From assembly GCF_050596425.1 (NCBI RefSeq), contig NZ_CP192292.1, forward strand, positions 2,232,001 to 2,296,000: DNA of 64,000 nucleotides. Reading direction: 5' to 3'. This DNA is from G963665925 sp050596425 (GTDB lineage: Bacteria; Bacillota; Clostridia; Peptostreptococcales; Acidaminobacteraceae). The translations under genes and the position numbers were made by a program. Below the pieces are notes generated by a model. It was given only the letters and a program-made list of their open reading frames with translations. It had not been told where the DNA came from and made no database searches. Every line of letters starts with the position of its first letter. The first letter of the stretch is position 1. This document shows, piece by piece, positions 37,414 to 47,335 of this stretch.

Positions 37414-38085
37414 ATGAACAGATTGGCTGAAAAAATAAAAAAAGCAAGATTAAATGCAAAGTTAACAGAAAAAGAACTGGCTAAAAAATGCGGTTTGTCT
37501 GTAAACTATATTATTCAAATTGAATCAGGTAAAAAGATAATTAAAGAAGCGTTTGCGGATAAAATTCTCGAATCCCTGGGTGAGAAGTCGGAAAGACTAG
37601 AAGATGAACTTCCAAAGCCCAAGCTTGAAACAAAAGCCAAGACGGTTCAGTCTTCGAATGCAAACACACCGAATATAAAACCCAATGCCCAGTGGGCCGA
37701 CGCCTTAGCGGGGGTTATTAAGAAATATCCAGTAGAAGACTGTTTAACGGGTAAAGTGGTTGATACAAAAGAATTGCCCGTCCTTGGGAAGAAAATTCTA
37801 GGTCACCATCCTGATAAAATAATGTTTGTGAGAGTTTCTAATGACCAAATGAAGAAAATGCGTGTTCAAAAAAATGATGTGGTGACACTTGCTAAAACCC
37901 ACGAAATTCAAAATGGGCAAATCTATCTTCTTGAGATGGACCAAAAGAAAATTATTAGAATGCTTGTAAAAGAAGGTCAAACAGTAAGGCTCATGAAGAG
38001 TTTAAATGATGACTCTGCCATAAAAGTAGACATAAATAAAATCAAGGTGATTGGAAAATGTCTAGCAGTGGAGTTTAAAATATAA
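37414..38085 (+). CDS. XRE-family regulator with degenerate S24/LexA-like domain
   Basis: A 223-residue regulator. An N-terminal helix-turn-helix of the XRE type (LAEKIKKARLNAKLTEKELA, then LSVNYIIQIESGK) is followed by a Pro/Lys linker and a beta-rich C-terminal domain resembling the S24 fold (IMFVRVSNDQMKKMRVQKND, NGQIYLLEMDQKKIIRML). In LexA and CI-type repressors the loop reads GDSM, with the catalytic Ser; here it reads NDQM, so self-cleavage should not occur. It may dimerise and sense another signal. It follows the histidine kinase at 35528 by 59 bases on the same strand, so it may belong to that pathway. Confidence 0.82.
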   Translation: MNRLAEKIKKARLNAKLTEKELAKKCGLSVNYIIQIESGKKIIKEAFADKILESLGEKSERLEDELPKPKLETKAKTVQSSNANTPNIKPNAQWADALAGVIKKYPVEDCLTGKVVDTKELPVLGKKILGHHPDKIMFVRVSNDQMKKMRVQKNDVVTLAKTHEIQNGQIYLLEMDQKKIIRMLVKEGQTVRLMKSLNDDSAIKVDINKIKVIGKCLAVEFKI

Positions 38086-38214
38086 AGATTTATAATTAAT
38101 TGCCATATGAAATTATAAATCTGAAATGTAGGGCATATATATTACCAATAGAATGTTTTGAGTGTTTATTTTTCTAACATCCATAAACGACAAAATAATG
38201 AAATGGTGATAAAT

Positions 38215-38739
38215 ATGCTTAAAGATAAAGGTCGTATTTTTCTATTTGTATGTCTTTGCCTGCTTGTAATCCCTATAATGAGTGGATTTGAAAGTCCAGA
38301 ACAAAGTGTTCATGCACAATTGGCTGACAAAGCTGGGCAGGACATGTCTATGACAGAAAAAAACGTGACAAGTGGAAGAAGAAACACCTTAGATCAAGGG
38401 ACCTACTTGGGATATATTGCGAGTCTAAGTGCTGGCGAAAGCTATTTTGATATTGGCAAGTCATTGTCATATTTGGAGTTTCAATTTGACCCAGAGGGTG
38501 TATTGATCTTATACGAGATAAAAGATATGGGCAACTTAGACACCTCAGGTACTTTTTACTTCACAAACGTGGATGTTAAGAGTGATATTTTAGAAGCCTC
38601 ATACATAGACGAGAACTTTGGTCATATGACGATCAAAGGCACACTGAAAAATACAAGCTTTACAGGGAAAATCCATTGTCAGTGGAAGTGTGAAAGAGCC
38701 AGTATGAACTTTATTGCTGTAAAAGATGATGAAAGGTAA
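38215..38739 (+). CDS. Small secreted protein with beta domain
   Basis: A 174-residue exported protein. Residues 6-24 (GRIFLFVCLCLLVIPIMSG) form a signal peptide. The mature part has a beta-rich domain, QGTYLGYIASLSAGESYFDI to NTSFTGKIHCQWKCERASMNF, that shares its pattern with the last 110 residues of the lipoprotein at 27515 (Y-GY near the start; TFTG-I and A-M-F near the end). I start at the ATG at 38215; an ATG at 38203 in the same frame is the alternative. Function unknown. Confidence 0.7.
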   Translation: MLKDKGRIFLFVCLCLLVIPIMSGFESPEQSVHAQLADKAGQDMSMTEKNVTSGRRNTLDQGTYLGYIASLSAGESYFDIGKSLSYLEFQFDPEGVLILYEIKDMGNLDTSGTFYFTNVDVKSDILEASYIDENFGHMTIKGTLKNTSFTGKIHCQWKCERASMNFIAVKDDER

Positions 38740-38768
38740 GAGCCATTTAATTTAATGAATACAAAGGT

Positions 38769-38819
38769 TGTAAACCAATAAAAAAGGTGCCAAGTAGGCA
38801 CCTTTTTTATTGGTTTACA
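38769..38819. terminator. Bidirectional terminator with 23-bp perfect stem
   Basis: The 23 bases at 38769-38791 (ending AAAAAAGGTGCC) pair perfectly with 38797-38819 around the five-base loop AAGTA. A- and T-tracts within the stem serve both convergent genes. Confidence 0.95.
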
Positions 38820-38848
38820 TTTAAATTGTAGTGTTGCTCAGTTTGAAA

Positions 38849-41782
38849 CTATTTAACACTATTTTTTTTAAGTGGAACAATGTGTTCAAACACATCTTGA
38901 TGCGCCTTGATTTTTCTGTCGTTGCCAAGGACACATTTAAAGTCATCATTCATAGTTTTTCGTATGAGAGAGGCAAAGGATTTTAGGTCACTTGAAGTCG
39001 TGTTTATAATTTCATCACGTTCCTGTTGAAGTTCTTCATAAGACGTGTCACTTATAAAGTTTGCTGTAGCTGTACGACCCTTCATATGAGGTGTTAGGGC
39101 GCCATCTTGCTTGCTAATAGCCCCGATAATATACTTAGTCAGTTCATCTTTTGTCAGGTCTATGCTTTCAATATAATCAGCCACTTGGTTGTAAACATCC
39201 AGTGTTTCTACGAGATTTGGATCACGGTAAGAAACCATTTGTATATTTCCAGTGTGGCTGGCAGAGATATGGCAACCATAGGCTCCGCCCTTGGCACGAA
39301 CTCTGTCGTGGAGGAACTCACTATTTAAAAGAACACTTAAAACATTTATACTTCCGTGGTAGTCAAAACCATGTTTTCTGTAATTTGATGCCTTTGCAAC
39401 GTACTGAACATTCCCAGAGGTTGGTATGCCCTCATTGATTTGATCGTAAGTGAAGTCAAATGTTTGGTAAGGCAGTTCTTCAGAATGTAGTTTTTCCACA
39501 AGGCTTTCAATATTGCTTGTGAACTTCGTGTAGTCTTTTTTAGACCCGGTGAAACTCACCACAAGGTTATTGCTATTGAAAATGGTATTGAAGGTCTTTT
39601 TCAGATTCTCAACAAGTTTTTGTGACGTTTTATCGAAGTCTTTTAAAAGGTCTTCTAGGAACCAGTAAAAGTCAAGGCCTGTAAGATGTTCTGTATATTT
39701 AGCAATCGGTGAAAAGTAGGACATGGCCCGGCGTCCTGCCACAGAATTACCTGACTGAATTATATTCATTTCAATTCTTGATTTAGCCTGCTGTATTAGC
39801 TCTTTCATTCTTTTCGTATCTGTAAGCTCAGTTCGGGTTAAAACTTCAATAAGCAGGTCATTAATTTTCTCGATTTGATTGCCAATGGCCTTTGTACGAA
39901 CAGCTATACGCGGGTAGAAAAACTGGTCAGTGTCCTTTGCAGGATAAATAACGGATTGCAGGGATATACCACCAGTGTGCTTGTAAATTTCTTTGGTTAA
40001 GTCAACATAGGACTGGTCCTTGGTGTCCAGTTTTGTAATCAAATACGTGAGTAGGTTGGCATAAGACACAAGTTCAAATGGCAATGTGCTCAAATCAAAC
40101 AGAAAGTCCGCATACCCGATATCATTTGAAAAAATATCGTGATGGAGCAGGGTATAGTTATGTCTTTGTTCAATATCCTGAGGGATTCTTTCAACATCAG
40201 GATTCACATCTGAAACATCAAGCTTTGGTATAGTTGCTAAGTCTTGCGCTGTATCAGGTGAAAGCTGCTTCTTCTGGAGTTTTTTATTCATTTCAATAAG
40301 CGTATCCAGCTCTTGTTCAGAAAGACTGTCCTTATAGACCTGAAGTCTTTCAGCCAGTTTATTTGATTTGGCTTCACCAAGTCCTTTTTCTGGCTTTAAT
40401 ACAACAAGAGAAGCATGAGCATTGCCTAATATTCTCTCTTTTACAAAGTTCTCATAGTGGTCTGTTTCAAGGAGGGCATTTAGCTTTTCCAGTATGGGAT
40501 TGTACTCTAAATATGCAGTGGGATTATCACTATATAGCCAGCTCTGCATAGAATTAATATGATAAATAATGCCCTTTGTAGCAAATCGAGAAGCCTCTCG
40601 CATATCATATTCCACGATATTGATAGAAGAACGGATAAGGTCTTTATCAATGCCAGCTTGAACCAGTTGCATCAATGTTGTTGTAACAATGTTTTCGAAG
40701 TCTTCTTTTCTGTCTTCTGATGTATTTTTTGCAATGATGGAAAGGCCACAGTGGACACCATCAGTCATCGATGCGGATATATCCTCGCCAATGCCTGCAT
40801 CGAGGAGGGCTTTTTTCACTGGAGCTGCTGTGGATGAAATCAGAGCGTGTTTTAAAATCTGAGCGGTTAAGTGTTCAACTGGATCTGTGACCAGACCAAC
40901 GTTGTAACTTAGTGCCAGATAGTCTTTGTTTTCAACAGTCTCATCGTCAGAAACTGGATAGTGTTTAACTGAATGAGAAGGTGTGGACTGGGGAGACTGT
41001 ACAACAATAGTCGAATCAACGGACATTTTATTAAAATGGGTCAGGTAATCCTCATTAATATGTTCCAAGTATTTATCAATATCTCCATCACCATAAATAT
41101 AGATATAACTATTTGACGGATGGTAATATTTCTTATGGAAATTTGTAAAGTCATCAAATGTCAATTCTGGGATCACATCAGGGTCACCACCGGAAGAAAA
41201 ACTGTAGCAAGTGTCTGGGTAGAGGGACGCGCTAATGGCATCATCGAGAACGGCATCCGGTGTGGAATATGCGCCTAGCATTTCGTTGTAAACAACGCCT
41301 GTGCATTTTAGAGGATCTTTTCTATCGTGAATATCATAGTGCCAACCTTCCTGCATGAAAATTTCTGGTTCATCATAAATCATAGGAAAGTAAACACTGT
41401 CCAGATAGACATCCATCAGGTTGAAAAAGTCTTTGGCGTTGCGGCTGGCAACTGGGTATATGGTTTTGTCACTAAAGGTCATTGCGTTAATAAAAGTTTT
41501 AAGTGACCCCTTAACCATGTCCATAAAGGGTTCTTTCGTCTTGTATTTTCTTGAACCGGAAAGAACACAATGTTCCACAATGTGAGGCACACCCGTACTG
41601 TCTGAAGGAGGGGTTCTAAATGCAACAGAGAAGACCTTGTTGTCATCATCATTTTTAAGATAGAGTAATTCGGCACCTGATTTTTCATGCTCGAAAAGAT
41701 GGGCTATTGAGTCAATTTCCTTAATTTCATATTTCTTGGTAAGTTTAAATCCAAAGTAGGTCTTATTTATTTCATAAGTCAT
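38849..41782 (-). CDS. M16C metallopeptidase (insulinase family, presequence protease-like)
   Basis: A 977-residue zinc peptidase of the clamshell PreP/Cym1 type that degrades free peptides. The inverted zinc motif HIVEH is at residues 67-71 (His67, Glu70, His71), and the downstream Glu is expected in the DVYLDSVYFP-EPEIF region. The C-terminal half, with EELPYQTFDFTYDQINEG and GAYGCHISASHTGNIQMVSY, fits the non-catalytic half and substrate arginine/tyrosine region. There is no signal peptide, so it is cytoplasmic. The ATG at 41782 follows AGGAGTGATATT; a start 18 bases upstream overlaps that site. Length is normal for the family. Confidence 0.93.
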   Translation of the reverse strand: MTYEINKTYFGFKLTKKYEIKEIDSIAHLFEHEKSGAELLYLKNDDDNKVFSVAFRTPPSDSTGVPHIVEHCVLSGSRKYKTKEPFMDMVKGSLKTFINAMTFSDKTIYPVASRNAKDFFNLMDVYLDSVYFPMIYDEPEIFMQEGWHYDIHDRKDPLKCTGVVYNEMLGAYSTPDAVLDDAISASLYPDTCYSFSSGGDPDVIPELTFDDFTNFHKKYYHPSNSYIYIYGDGDIDKYLEHINEDYLTHFNKMSVDSTIVVQSPQSTPSHSVKHYPVSDDETVENKDYLALSYNVGLVTDPVEHLTAQILKHALISSTAAPVKKALLDAGIGEDISASMTDGVHCGLSIIAKNTSEDRKEDFENIVTTTLMQLVQAGIDKDLIRSSINIVEYDMREASRFATKGIIYHINSMQSWLYSDNPTAYLEYNPILEKLNALLETDHYENFVKERILGNAHASLVVLKPEKGLGEAKSNKLAERLQVYKDSLSEQELDTLIEMNKKLQKKQLSPDTAQDLATIPKLDVSDVNPDVERIPQDIEQRHNYTLLHHDIFSNDIGYADFLFDLSTLPFELVSYANLLTYLITKLDTKDQSYVDLTKEIYKHTGGISLQSVIYPAKDTDQFFYPRIAVRTKAIGNQIEKINDLLIEVLTRTELTDTKRMKELIQQAKSRIEMNIIQSGNSVAGRRAMSYFSPIAKYTEHLTGLDFYWFLEDLLKDFDKTSQKLVENLKKTFNTIFNSNNLVVSFTGSKKDYTKFTSNIESLVEKLHSEELPYQTFDFTYDQINEGIPTSGNVQYVAKASNYRKHGFDYHGSINVLSVLLNSEFLHDRVRAKGGAYGCHISASHTGNIQMVSYRDPNLVETLDVYNQVADYIESIDLTKDELTKYIIGAISKQDGALTPHMKGRTATANFISDTSYEELQQERDEIINTTSSDLKSFASLIRKTMNDDFKCVLGNDRKIKAHQDVFEHIVPLKKNSVK

Positions 41783-42136
41783 AATATCACTCCTAATCAT
41801 CTAATATAAAGTGTTTGGAAAATTTATAGGTTCATATCACCGCCATACCCCGTATATATAGTTTTAAATAAAAACATTTATATAAGCTAGGTCATAAGGC
41901 CAGAGATATTTTAAACCGTTCATATACACTATTATAGTGTATATTTAAAAATAATGTAAGGGTTAAATTGTAAAAATATGTAAAATGTTTTAAAGTATTT
42001 GTGAACATTTATAAATTCAGCTCGGTATTTATATATTAAGATTTCTCGATAATGTTACAGGTTTTTCATTTATGGATATAAATGTAATGTGGGATTGTAT
42101 TTTTACATTGGAACACATTTTTAAGGGAGGTCATTT
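41783..42136. other. 354-bp divergent intergenic region with 23-bp palindrome
   Basis: No gene is visible. ATATACACTA at 41922-41931 and its exact complement at 41935-41944 are separated by TTA, which looks like a dimer-binding operator between the divergent peptidase and symporter genes. The stretch near 41840-41900 faintly resembles the palindromic repeat family but is too weak to count. An AAGGGAGG ribosome site precedes 42137. Confidence 0.5.
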
Positions 42137-43609
42137 ATGGCTGCAATTGTTAATGGTTTAAACAGTATTATTTGGAGTCCGGTGCTGGTCTACTTGTGTT
42201 TGGGTGTGGGCTTGTATTTTTCGATTTCAACGCGGTTTATGCAAGTTAGACATTTTAAGAACATGATTAAGTTGCTTTTTCACGGCCAAGAATCGGAGCA
42301 GGGTGTTTCGTCATTCCAAGCATTCGCTATGGCTGTGTCAGGAAGAGTTGGAACAGGTAATATTGCAGGCGTTGCGACAGCCATTGCCTTAGGGGGACCA
42401 GGGGCCTTATTCTGGATGTGGGTCATTGCATTTCTTGGCTCGGGTTCAGCTTTTGTCGAAGCGGCTCTTGCGCAAATCTATAAAGAAGAAATTGATGGCT
42501 TATACCGCGGGGGACCATCATATTATATTGAAAAGGGTCTTGGAATGAAATGGTATGCGGTTCTTTTTGCTATATCATCGGTTATTGCAATGGGACTCTT
42601 TTTACCTGGGGTACAGGCAAACAGCATTTCAGCAGCAGTGAACACTGCATTTGGTTTGAGTCCTTATATCACAGGGGCTATTATTGTGGCCTGTCTATCT
42701 GTGATTATATTCGGTGGTGTTCATAGAATTGGTAAGGCTGCGGAAATTCTAGTGCCTTTCATGGCAGGTGCTTATATTCTTATAGCTATTATCATTATTG
42801 TTATTAATATTTCAAAACTACCTGCAGTATTGGCTCTTATATTCAGCAGTGCATTTGGTCTAAACTCAGCTTTTGGCGGAATTATAGGAATGGCAATCTC
42901 CTGGGGGGTTAAAAGAGGGATATATTCAAATGAAGCCGGTCAGGGTACTGGGCCTATGGCAGCTGGTGCCGCTGAGGTTTCGCATCCTGCAAAACAAGGA
43001 CTTGTACAGGCATTTTCTGTATATGTGGACACACTCTTTGTCTGCTCAGCCACAGGTTTTATGATTCTACTCACAGGTACATACAATGTGAGTCAACCAT
43101 CGGGAGGCTATATTGTTGAAAACATACCTGGTGTTGAAATAGGACCGGCCTACACACAAATGGCTGTGGATTCATTTATTCCGGGTTTTGGAAGTCAGTT
43201 TGTTGCAATTGCACTCTTCTTATTTGCTTTTACAACTCTCATGGCTTACTACTACTATGCTGAGACATGTATACTCTATCTATTTAAAGAGGGCAAGAAC
43301 CATAAAATTGTAGTGAACATTACTCGAGTATTGCTTCTAGGTGCTATATATTATGGCGCTGTACGTACTGCTTCCTTGGCATGGGGTCTTGGAGACATTG
43401 GTGTAGGGCTTATGGCGTGGCTCAATATTATTGCCATTATTCTACTGAGAAAGCCAGCCATTCAATCACTAAAAGATTATGAAGAACAACTTGCTACGGG
43501 TGAAGACCCACATTACAATTCCACTAAGCTTGGCGTAGAAGGTGCGACATTCTGGAAAGATGGATACAAGCACCATCCTGACTATAAAAACCATAAGCAC
43601 AACTTATAA
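42137..43609 (+). CDS. Alanine/glycine:cation symporter (AGCS family)
   Basis: A 490-residue membrane transporter that brings in alanine or glycine with sodium or protons. The AGCS signatures are clear: GRVGTGNIAGVATAIALGGP, FWMWVIAFLGSGSAFVEAAL and, later, GVKRGIYSNEAGQGTGPMAA. About ten or eleven helices are visible, with a hydrophilic C-terminal tail. Length is normal. It is a single gene with its own terminator, divergent from the peptidase gene. Substrate preference cannot be read. Confidence 0.95.
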   Translation: MAAIVNGLNSIIWSPVLVYLCLGVGLYFSISTRFMQVRHFKNMIKLLFHGQESEQGVSSFQAFAMAVSGRVGTGNIAGVATAIALGGPGALFWMWVIAFLGSGSAFVEAALAQIYKEEIDGLYRGGPSYYIEKGLGMKWYAVLFAISSVIAMGLFLPGVQANSISAAVNTAFGLSPYITGAIIVACLSVIIFGGVHRIGKAAEILVPFMAGAYILIAIIIIVINISKLPAVLALIFSSAFGLNSAFGGIIGMAISWGVKRGIYSNEAGQGTGPMAAGAAEVSHPAKQGLVQAFSVYVDTLFVCSATGFMILLTGTYNVSQPSGGYIVENIPGVEIGPAYTQMAVDSFIPGFGSQFVAIALFLFAFTTLMAYYYYAETCILYLFKEGKNHKIVVNITRVLLLGAIYYGAVRTASLAWGLGDIGVGLMAWLNIIAIILLRKPAIQSLKDYEEQLATGEDPHYNSTKLGVEGATFWKDGYKHHPDYKNHKHNL

Positions 43610-43633
43610 AATAGTTTCATAAGCATGAGGTCT

Positions 43634-43680
43634 CCGCCATCAGATGACAATTTGATCAATCGTCTGATGGCGGTTTTTTT
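43634..43680 (+). terminator. Rho-independent terminator after the AGCS gene
   Basis: CCGCCATCAGA at 43634-43644 pairs with TCTGATGGCGG at 43663-43673, followed by seven T. Confidence 0.93.
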
Positions 43681-43688
43681 ACTTAAAG

Positions 43689-43799
43689 GACATGCAAAAT
43701 GTCACTCAAGACCCCTCGCCATACCCTATATGGAATTTTTGTTTCTTAAATATCTATAAGACGTGGTGGGGGCTCTTAGAAGATGTTTTTCAAGTCGTT
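43689..43799 (+). repeat. Intergenic palindromic repeat, copy 4
   Basis: Same orientation as copy 1. The left end ACATGCAAAATGTC and right end GTTTTTCAAGTCG are diverged. The stem CTCGCCATACCCTATA pairs imperfectly with TATAAGACGTGGTGGGGG, and the loop GAATTTTTGTTTCTTAAATATC is nearly identical to copy 1. It fills the gap before the SNF2 gene. Confidence 0.72.
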
Positions 43800-43911
43800 C
43801 ATATGAAGAAAAGGGTGTGAATCCAGATGATTGAAATGACAGAATCGTTCAAATATAGTATGATTAAAGGATGGAATGTTCTTTCAAAGGTGCAAAACAC
43901 CGGAGGCTAAT

Positions 43912-46900
43912 ATGCATTATCAAATTTCGAAAGTAGAATTAAAACAGCAAGCTGCTCGTCCAGACACGTGGACGGATGCTTACAGCTTATATTTAAAAAA
44001 GAGTGTTGGGATACTAACCGGTTGGGGAACCCAGCATATACATACTACAGTTTTGGGGAAGAAAACCAATGAGGTTAGACTCTCTTTTAATATTGATGGT
44101 GATTTAGAAGTGTGGACTTGTACGTGTGATGAATCAGATCCTGATGAAGGTCTGTGCGAACACACCATAGCTACATTTTTAAAGATGTATGACAGGCAAT
44201 TAAAAGAGCTGCAGTCAAGTCAAGAAAGTGAACTGGGCTGGCCTTTCAATGATCCAACTGTTTATAGTGGGAAAAAACCTACTAGGGTGGATGTAAATCA
44301 CTCTGGAACAAGAGAAGATGACTCTCAACTCAATCGTTTGCTCCATCAATTTGAAAAGGCACTCGATGTTCATGAAAAAGAGCCCTTGCGAGTGGAATTT
44401 CAATTGGAATTCCATGATCAGGTGTATTTATATGGTTACGCTGCGGCCTTGTCTCTCCGTATCGGCACATCTCGACTTTATATTGTAAAAGATATAAAGA
44501 ACTTTTTGAGATGTATTATTGAAGAGGACAAGGAACATTATACAAAAAACTTTGAATTCGATGGAAAGCGACATACCTTTGACCCGCAAAGTATGGATAT
44601 TATCAATATGCTCATTAACATATATGAAGATGAAATCATACGGGAAAACAGTCGTTATATAAGTGAAAAAACGTCTCATCTTTTTGATAGAAAATACGTT
44701 CTCTTGTCATCTCATAATTTTGAAAAACTTATAAGAAACGTAAATATCGATCAACTCTATGTTACAGACGGTTCTGAATTATTTGGTGCGAGAATAGCTG
44801 AAAAGTCTCCAGAGTTCGATTTTTACATTGAGGATTTTGAAGAACAGCTTTGTATCAGAATGAATGAGGATTACAGGTTTCAAGTTATTGATAAGGACTG
44901 CAAAATCATTTTTGATGGACAAGACACCTTTTATTTGACTGAGAAACGGGACCGGGGAGCGCTTGTAAAAATTGATGAACTCTTTCAAGTCAGTTCTGAA
45001 GTTTTAATGCCAATGTCACGTATAGAGGACATTGCAAATTCGATTTTCCCAGTGTTAAAGAAGGTTGGCACCCTTCATATTTCCAAGGATTTGTCTGAAC
45101 GCATGATTGAAAGACATTTGGAAAAGAGACTTTATATGGACTATAGCTCAGAGGGCATTAGTATACGTATAAATTTTGTTTATGGTGACATGGTCTTTGA
45201 CCCATCAAAAGAGAAAACTGGACGTGTGTCAAAGTCAGAAAATCAGGATATTATACTTAGAGACATTGGTGCAGAGCGACAATTCTTATCAGAGTTTGAC
45301 AATAAGATTTATAAAGAGACTGAAACGGGCTATATGGTTTCAGGAGAACACTTTGAATACTTGTTTTTAAGCGATCGCGCACCAAAACTTATGGCGGATT
45401 GTGTTATATATGCCACGGAAGCTTATAGGAATAAGAGGGTTATCAGTGAAGCTAAAATCCACCAGAGCGTACGACTAAGTGGTGGTGAAGATTATTTAGA
45501 ATATAATTTTTCCATAGACGGCTTAAGTGACGCAGAATTGAAGAGTGTTTTGAAGGCTTATAGGCAAAAGAAAAGCTATTATAAGCTCAAACAAGGTGGC
45601 TTTTTAGAACTGAAAAACGATAGTTTTGAAATGCTCTCACAACTAGCTAATACCTTTGACATTAAATCAAAAAACTTAGGCAGCACTATGAAGTTGCCTT
45701 CAAGTGCGGCTTTCTATGTCGATTATCATCTTGAAAAAGCAGGTGAGGCTCACGTATCAAGAAATGAAACATTTAAGGCCTTAATTGGTAAACTTAAATC
45801 GCCCGACAATCTTGACATAGAAGTGCCCTCAAGTCTAGAAAATGTGCTTAGAGAGTATCAAGTTATTGGATACCAGTGGTTGCAAACCCTGGCAACATGC
45901 AAAATGGGGGGAATACTAGCAGATGACATGGGTCTGGGTAAAACCCTTCAACTGCTGACTTTCCTGCTAAGTCAAAAGCAAGCAGGGGAAAAGCATCCAT
46001 CGCTCATTATTGCCCCAACTTCACTTGTTTACAATTGGGCTGCTGAAATTGAAAAGTTCACTCCTGAACTAAAATATAAGATTGTTCACGGAACAAAAAA
46101 AGAACGTGAAGACAACTTAAAGGACCATGAAGTGGGAGATGTTTATATCACTTCCTATGCGACTTTGCGCAGGGATATTGATCTCTACGAGGAAATGAAT
46201 TTTAGCACAGTGATTCTCGATGAAGCCCAGCATATAAAAAATGAATCATCTAAGGCGGCTCAAAGTGTCAAGCAACTTATGGCAAAACATAGGTTTGCCC
46301 TTACAGGGACTCCAATGGAAAATCATTTAGGAGAGTTCTGGTCAATATTTGATTTTGTTCTTCCTGGACATTTGGGGTCTAAGTACAGTTTTACCAATAC
46401 TTTTGAAAAACCCATTGTCAAAGAGGGCAACGAAGGAAAAAGTGAAGCCCTTCGAGCCATGATAAAGCCTTTTTTATTAAGGCGCTTAAAGGTTGACGTT
46501 TTACCAGAATTGCCAGACAAGCTTGAAAGTCAGATATCTATAGAAATGACTGAGGAGCAGAAAAAGGTTTATGCTGCTACGGTCTCAAGAATACGTTCAG
46601 AAATCAACACTCAGATTAAGGACAAGGGCTTTGCTAAATCGCAGCTTCAGATTTTAGCAGCTCTCACAAGACTGCGTCAAATTTGTTCTCATCCTTCAGT
46701 GTTTATTGAAAATTATGAAGGTTCGAGCGGTAAGTTTGAAGCCCTCAGAGAACTTTTAGAGGAACTTAAGGATAGTGGACATAGACCACTCATATTTTCC
46801 CAGTTCACAAGTGTTTTGACACTCATCCGCGATATGGTAGAAGACATGGGCTTAGAGTACCACTATCTGGATGGTGGTACAAAGGCAAAAGATCGTGGCA

Positions 46901-47241
46901 AAATGGTTGATGACTTTAATGCTGGTCAAGGAGACTTGTTCTTGATTTCCCTAAAGGCCGGTGGATCTGGTCTTAATCTGACAGGGGCCGACACGGTCAT
47001 TCATTTTGATCCATGGTGGAACCCGGCTGTGGAAGACCAGGCAAGCGATAGAGCCTACCGAATTGGTCAGACTAAAAATGTTCACGTCATGAAACTGGTG
47101 ACCCGGGGATCCATTGAAGAGAAAATCATTAAGTTGCAGGATAAAAAGCGTGAACTTATAGACAAAATTATTAAACCAGGTGAAACCCTCATTACAGCCT
47201 TGAGTGAGGATGAGATTAAAGGTCTTTTTGATATTGTCTAG
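43912..47241 (+). CDS. SNF2-family helicase with SWIM zinc finger
   Basis: A 1109-residue DNA-dependent ATPase. A SWIM zinc finger lies at about residues 66-92 (VWTCTCDESDPDEG then LCEHTIATFLKM, a CxC...CxH pattern). The middle is the bacterial SNF2-associated region. The helicase core has GGILADDMGLGKTLQLLTFL near 665, DEAQHIKN near 770 and FALTGTPMEN, then the C-terminal half with FSQFTSVLTLI, SLKAGGSGLNLTGAD, DPWWNPAVEDQASDRAYRIG. It probably remodels protein-DNA complexes in transcription or repair. I start at 43912, where CGGAGGCTAAT precedes the ATG; an upstream ATG at 43876 has none. Confidence 0.94.
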   Translation: MHYQISKVELKQQAARPDTWTDAYSLYLKKSVGILTGWGTQHIHTTVLGKKTNEVRLSFNIDGDLEVWTCTCDESDPDEGLCEHTIATFLKMYDRQLKELQSSQESELGWPFNDPTVYSGKKPTRVDVNHSGTREDDSQLNRLLHQFEKALDVHEKEPLRVEFQLEFHDQVYLYGYAAALSLRIGTSRLYIVKDIKNFLRCIIEEDKEHYTKNFEFDGKRHTFDPQSMDIINMLINIYEDEIIRENSRYISEKTSHLFDRKYVLLSSHNFEKLIRNVNIDQLYVTDGSELFGARIAEKSPEFDFYIEDFEEQLCIRMNEDYRFQVIDKDCKIIFDGQDTFYLTEKRDRGALVKIDELFQVSSEVLMPMSRIEDIANSIFPVLKKVGTLHISKDLSERMIERHLEKRLYMDYSSEGISIRINFVYGDMVFDPSKEKTGRVSKSENQDIILRDIGAERQFLSEFDNKIYKETETGYMVSGEHFEYLFLSDRAPKLMADCVIYATEAYRNKRVISEAKIHQSVRLSGGEDYLEYNFSIDGLSDAELKSVLKAYRQKKSYYKLKQGGFLELKNDSFEMLSQLANTFDIKSKNLGSTMKLPSSAAFYVDYHLEKAGEAHVSRNETFKALIGKLKSPDNLDIEVPSSLENVLREYQVIGYQWLQTLATCKMGGILADDMGLGKTLQLLTFLLSQKQAGEKHPSLIIAPTSLVYNWAAEIEKFTPELKYKIVHGTKKEREDNLKDHEVGDVYITSYATLRRDIDLYEEMNFSTVILDEAQHIKNESSKAAQSVKQLMAKHRFALTGTPMENHLGEFWSIFDFVLPGHLGSKYSFTNTFEKPIVKEGNEGKSEALRAMIKPFLLRRLKVDVLPELPDKLESQISIEMTEEQKKVYAATVSRIRSEINTQIKDKGFAKSQLQILAALTRLRQICSHPSVFIENYEGSSGKFEALRELLEELKDSGHRPLIFSQFTSVLTLIRDMVEDMGLEYHYLDGGTKAKDRGKMVDDFNAGQGDLFLISLKAGGSGLNLTGADTVIHFDPWWNPAVEDQASDRAYRIGQTKNVHVMKLVTRGSIEEKIIKLQDKKRELIDKIIKPGETLITALSEDEIKGLFDIV

Positions 47242-47290
47242 GATGACTTAGGTCAAAACCAAATAAGAAAAAATAAAAGAAGAACAAACA

Positions 47291-47335
47291 AAAAAATCCC
47301 AACAGATTCACATCAAGAATCTGTTGGGATTTTAT
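47291..47335 (+). terminator. Rho-independent terminator after the SNF2 gene
   Basis: AAAATCCCAACAGATTC at 47293-47309 pairs perfectly with its complement at 47317-47333 around a seven-base loop. Confidence 0.9.

Noticed and set aside
41840..41900. Possible degenerate palindromic repeat (CGCCATACCCCGTATATATAG)
   Set aside because: Only the first stem arm resembles the family; the terminal repeats and loop motif are missing.
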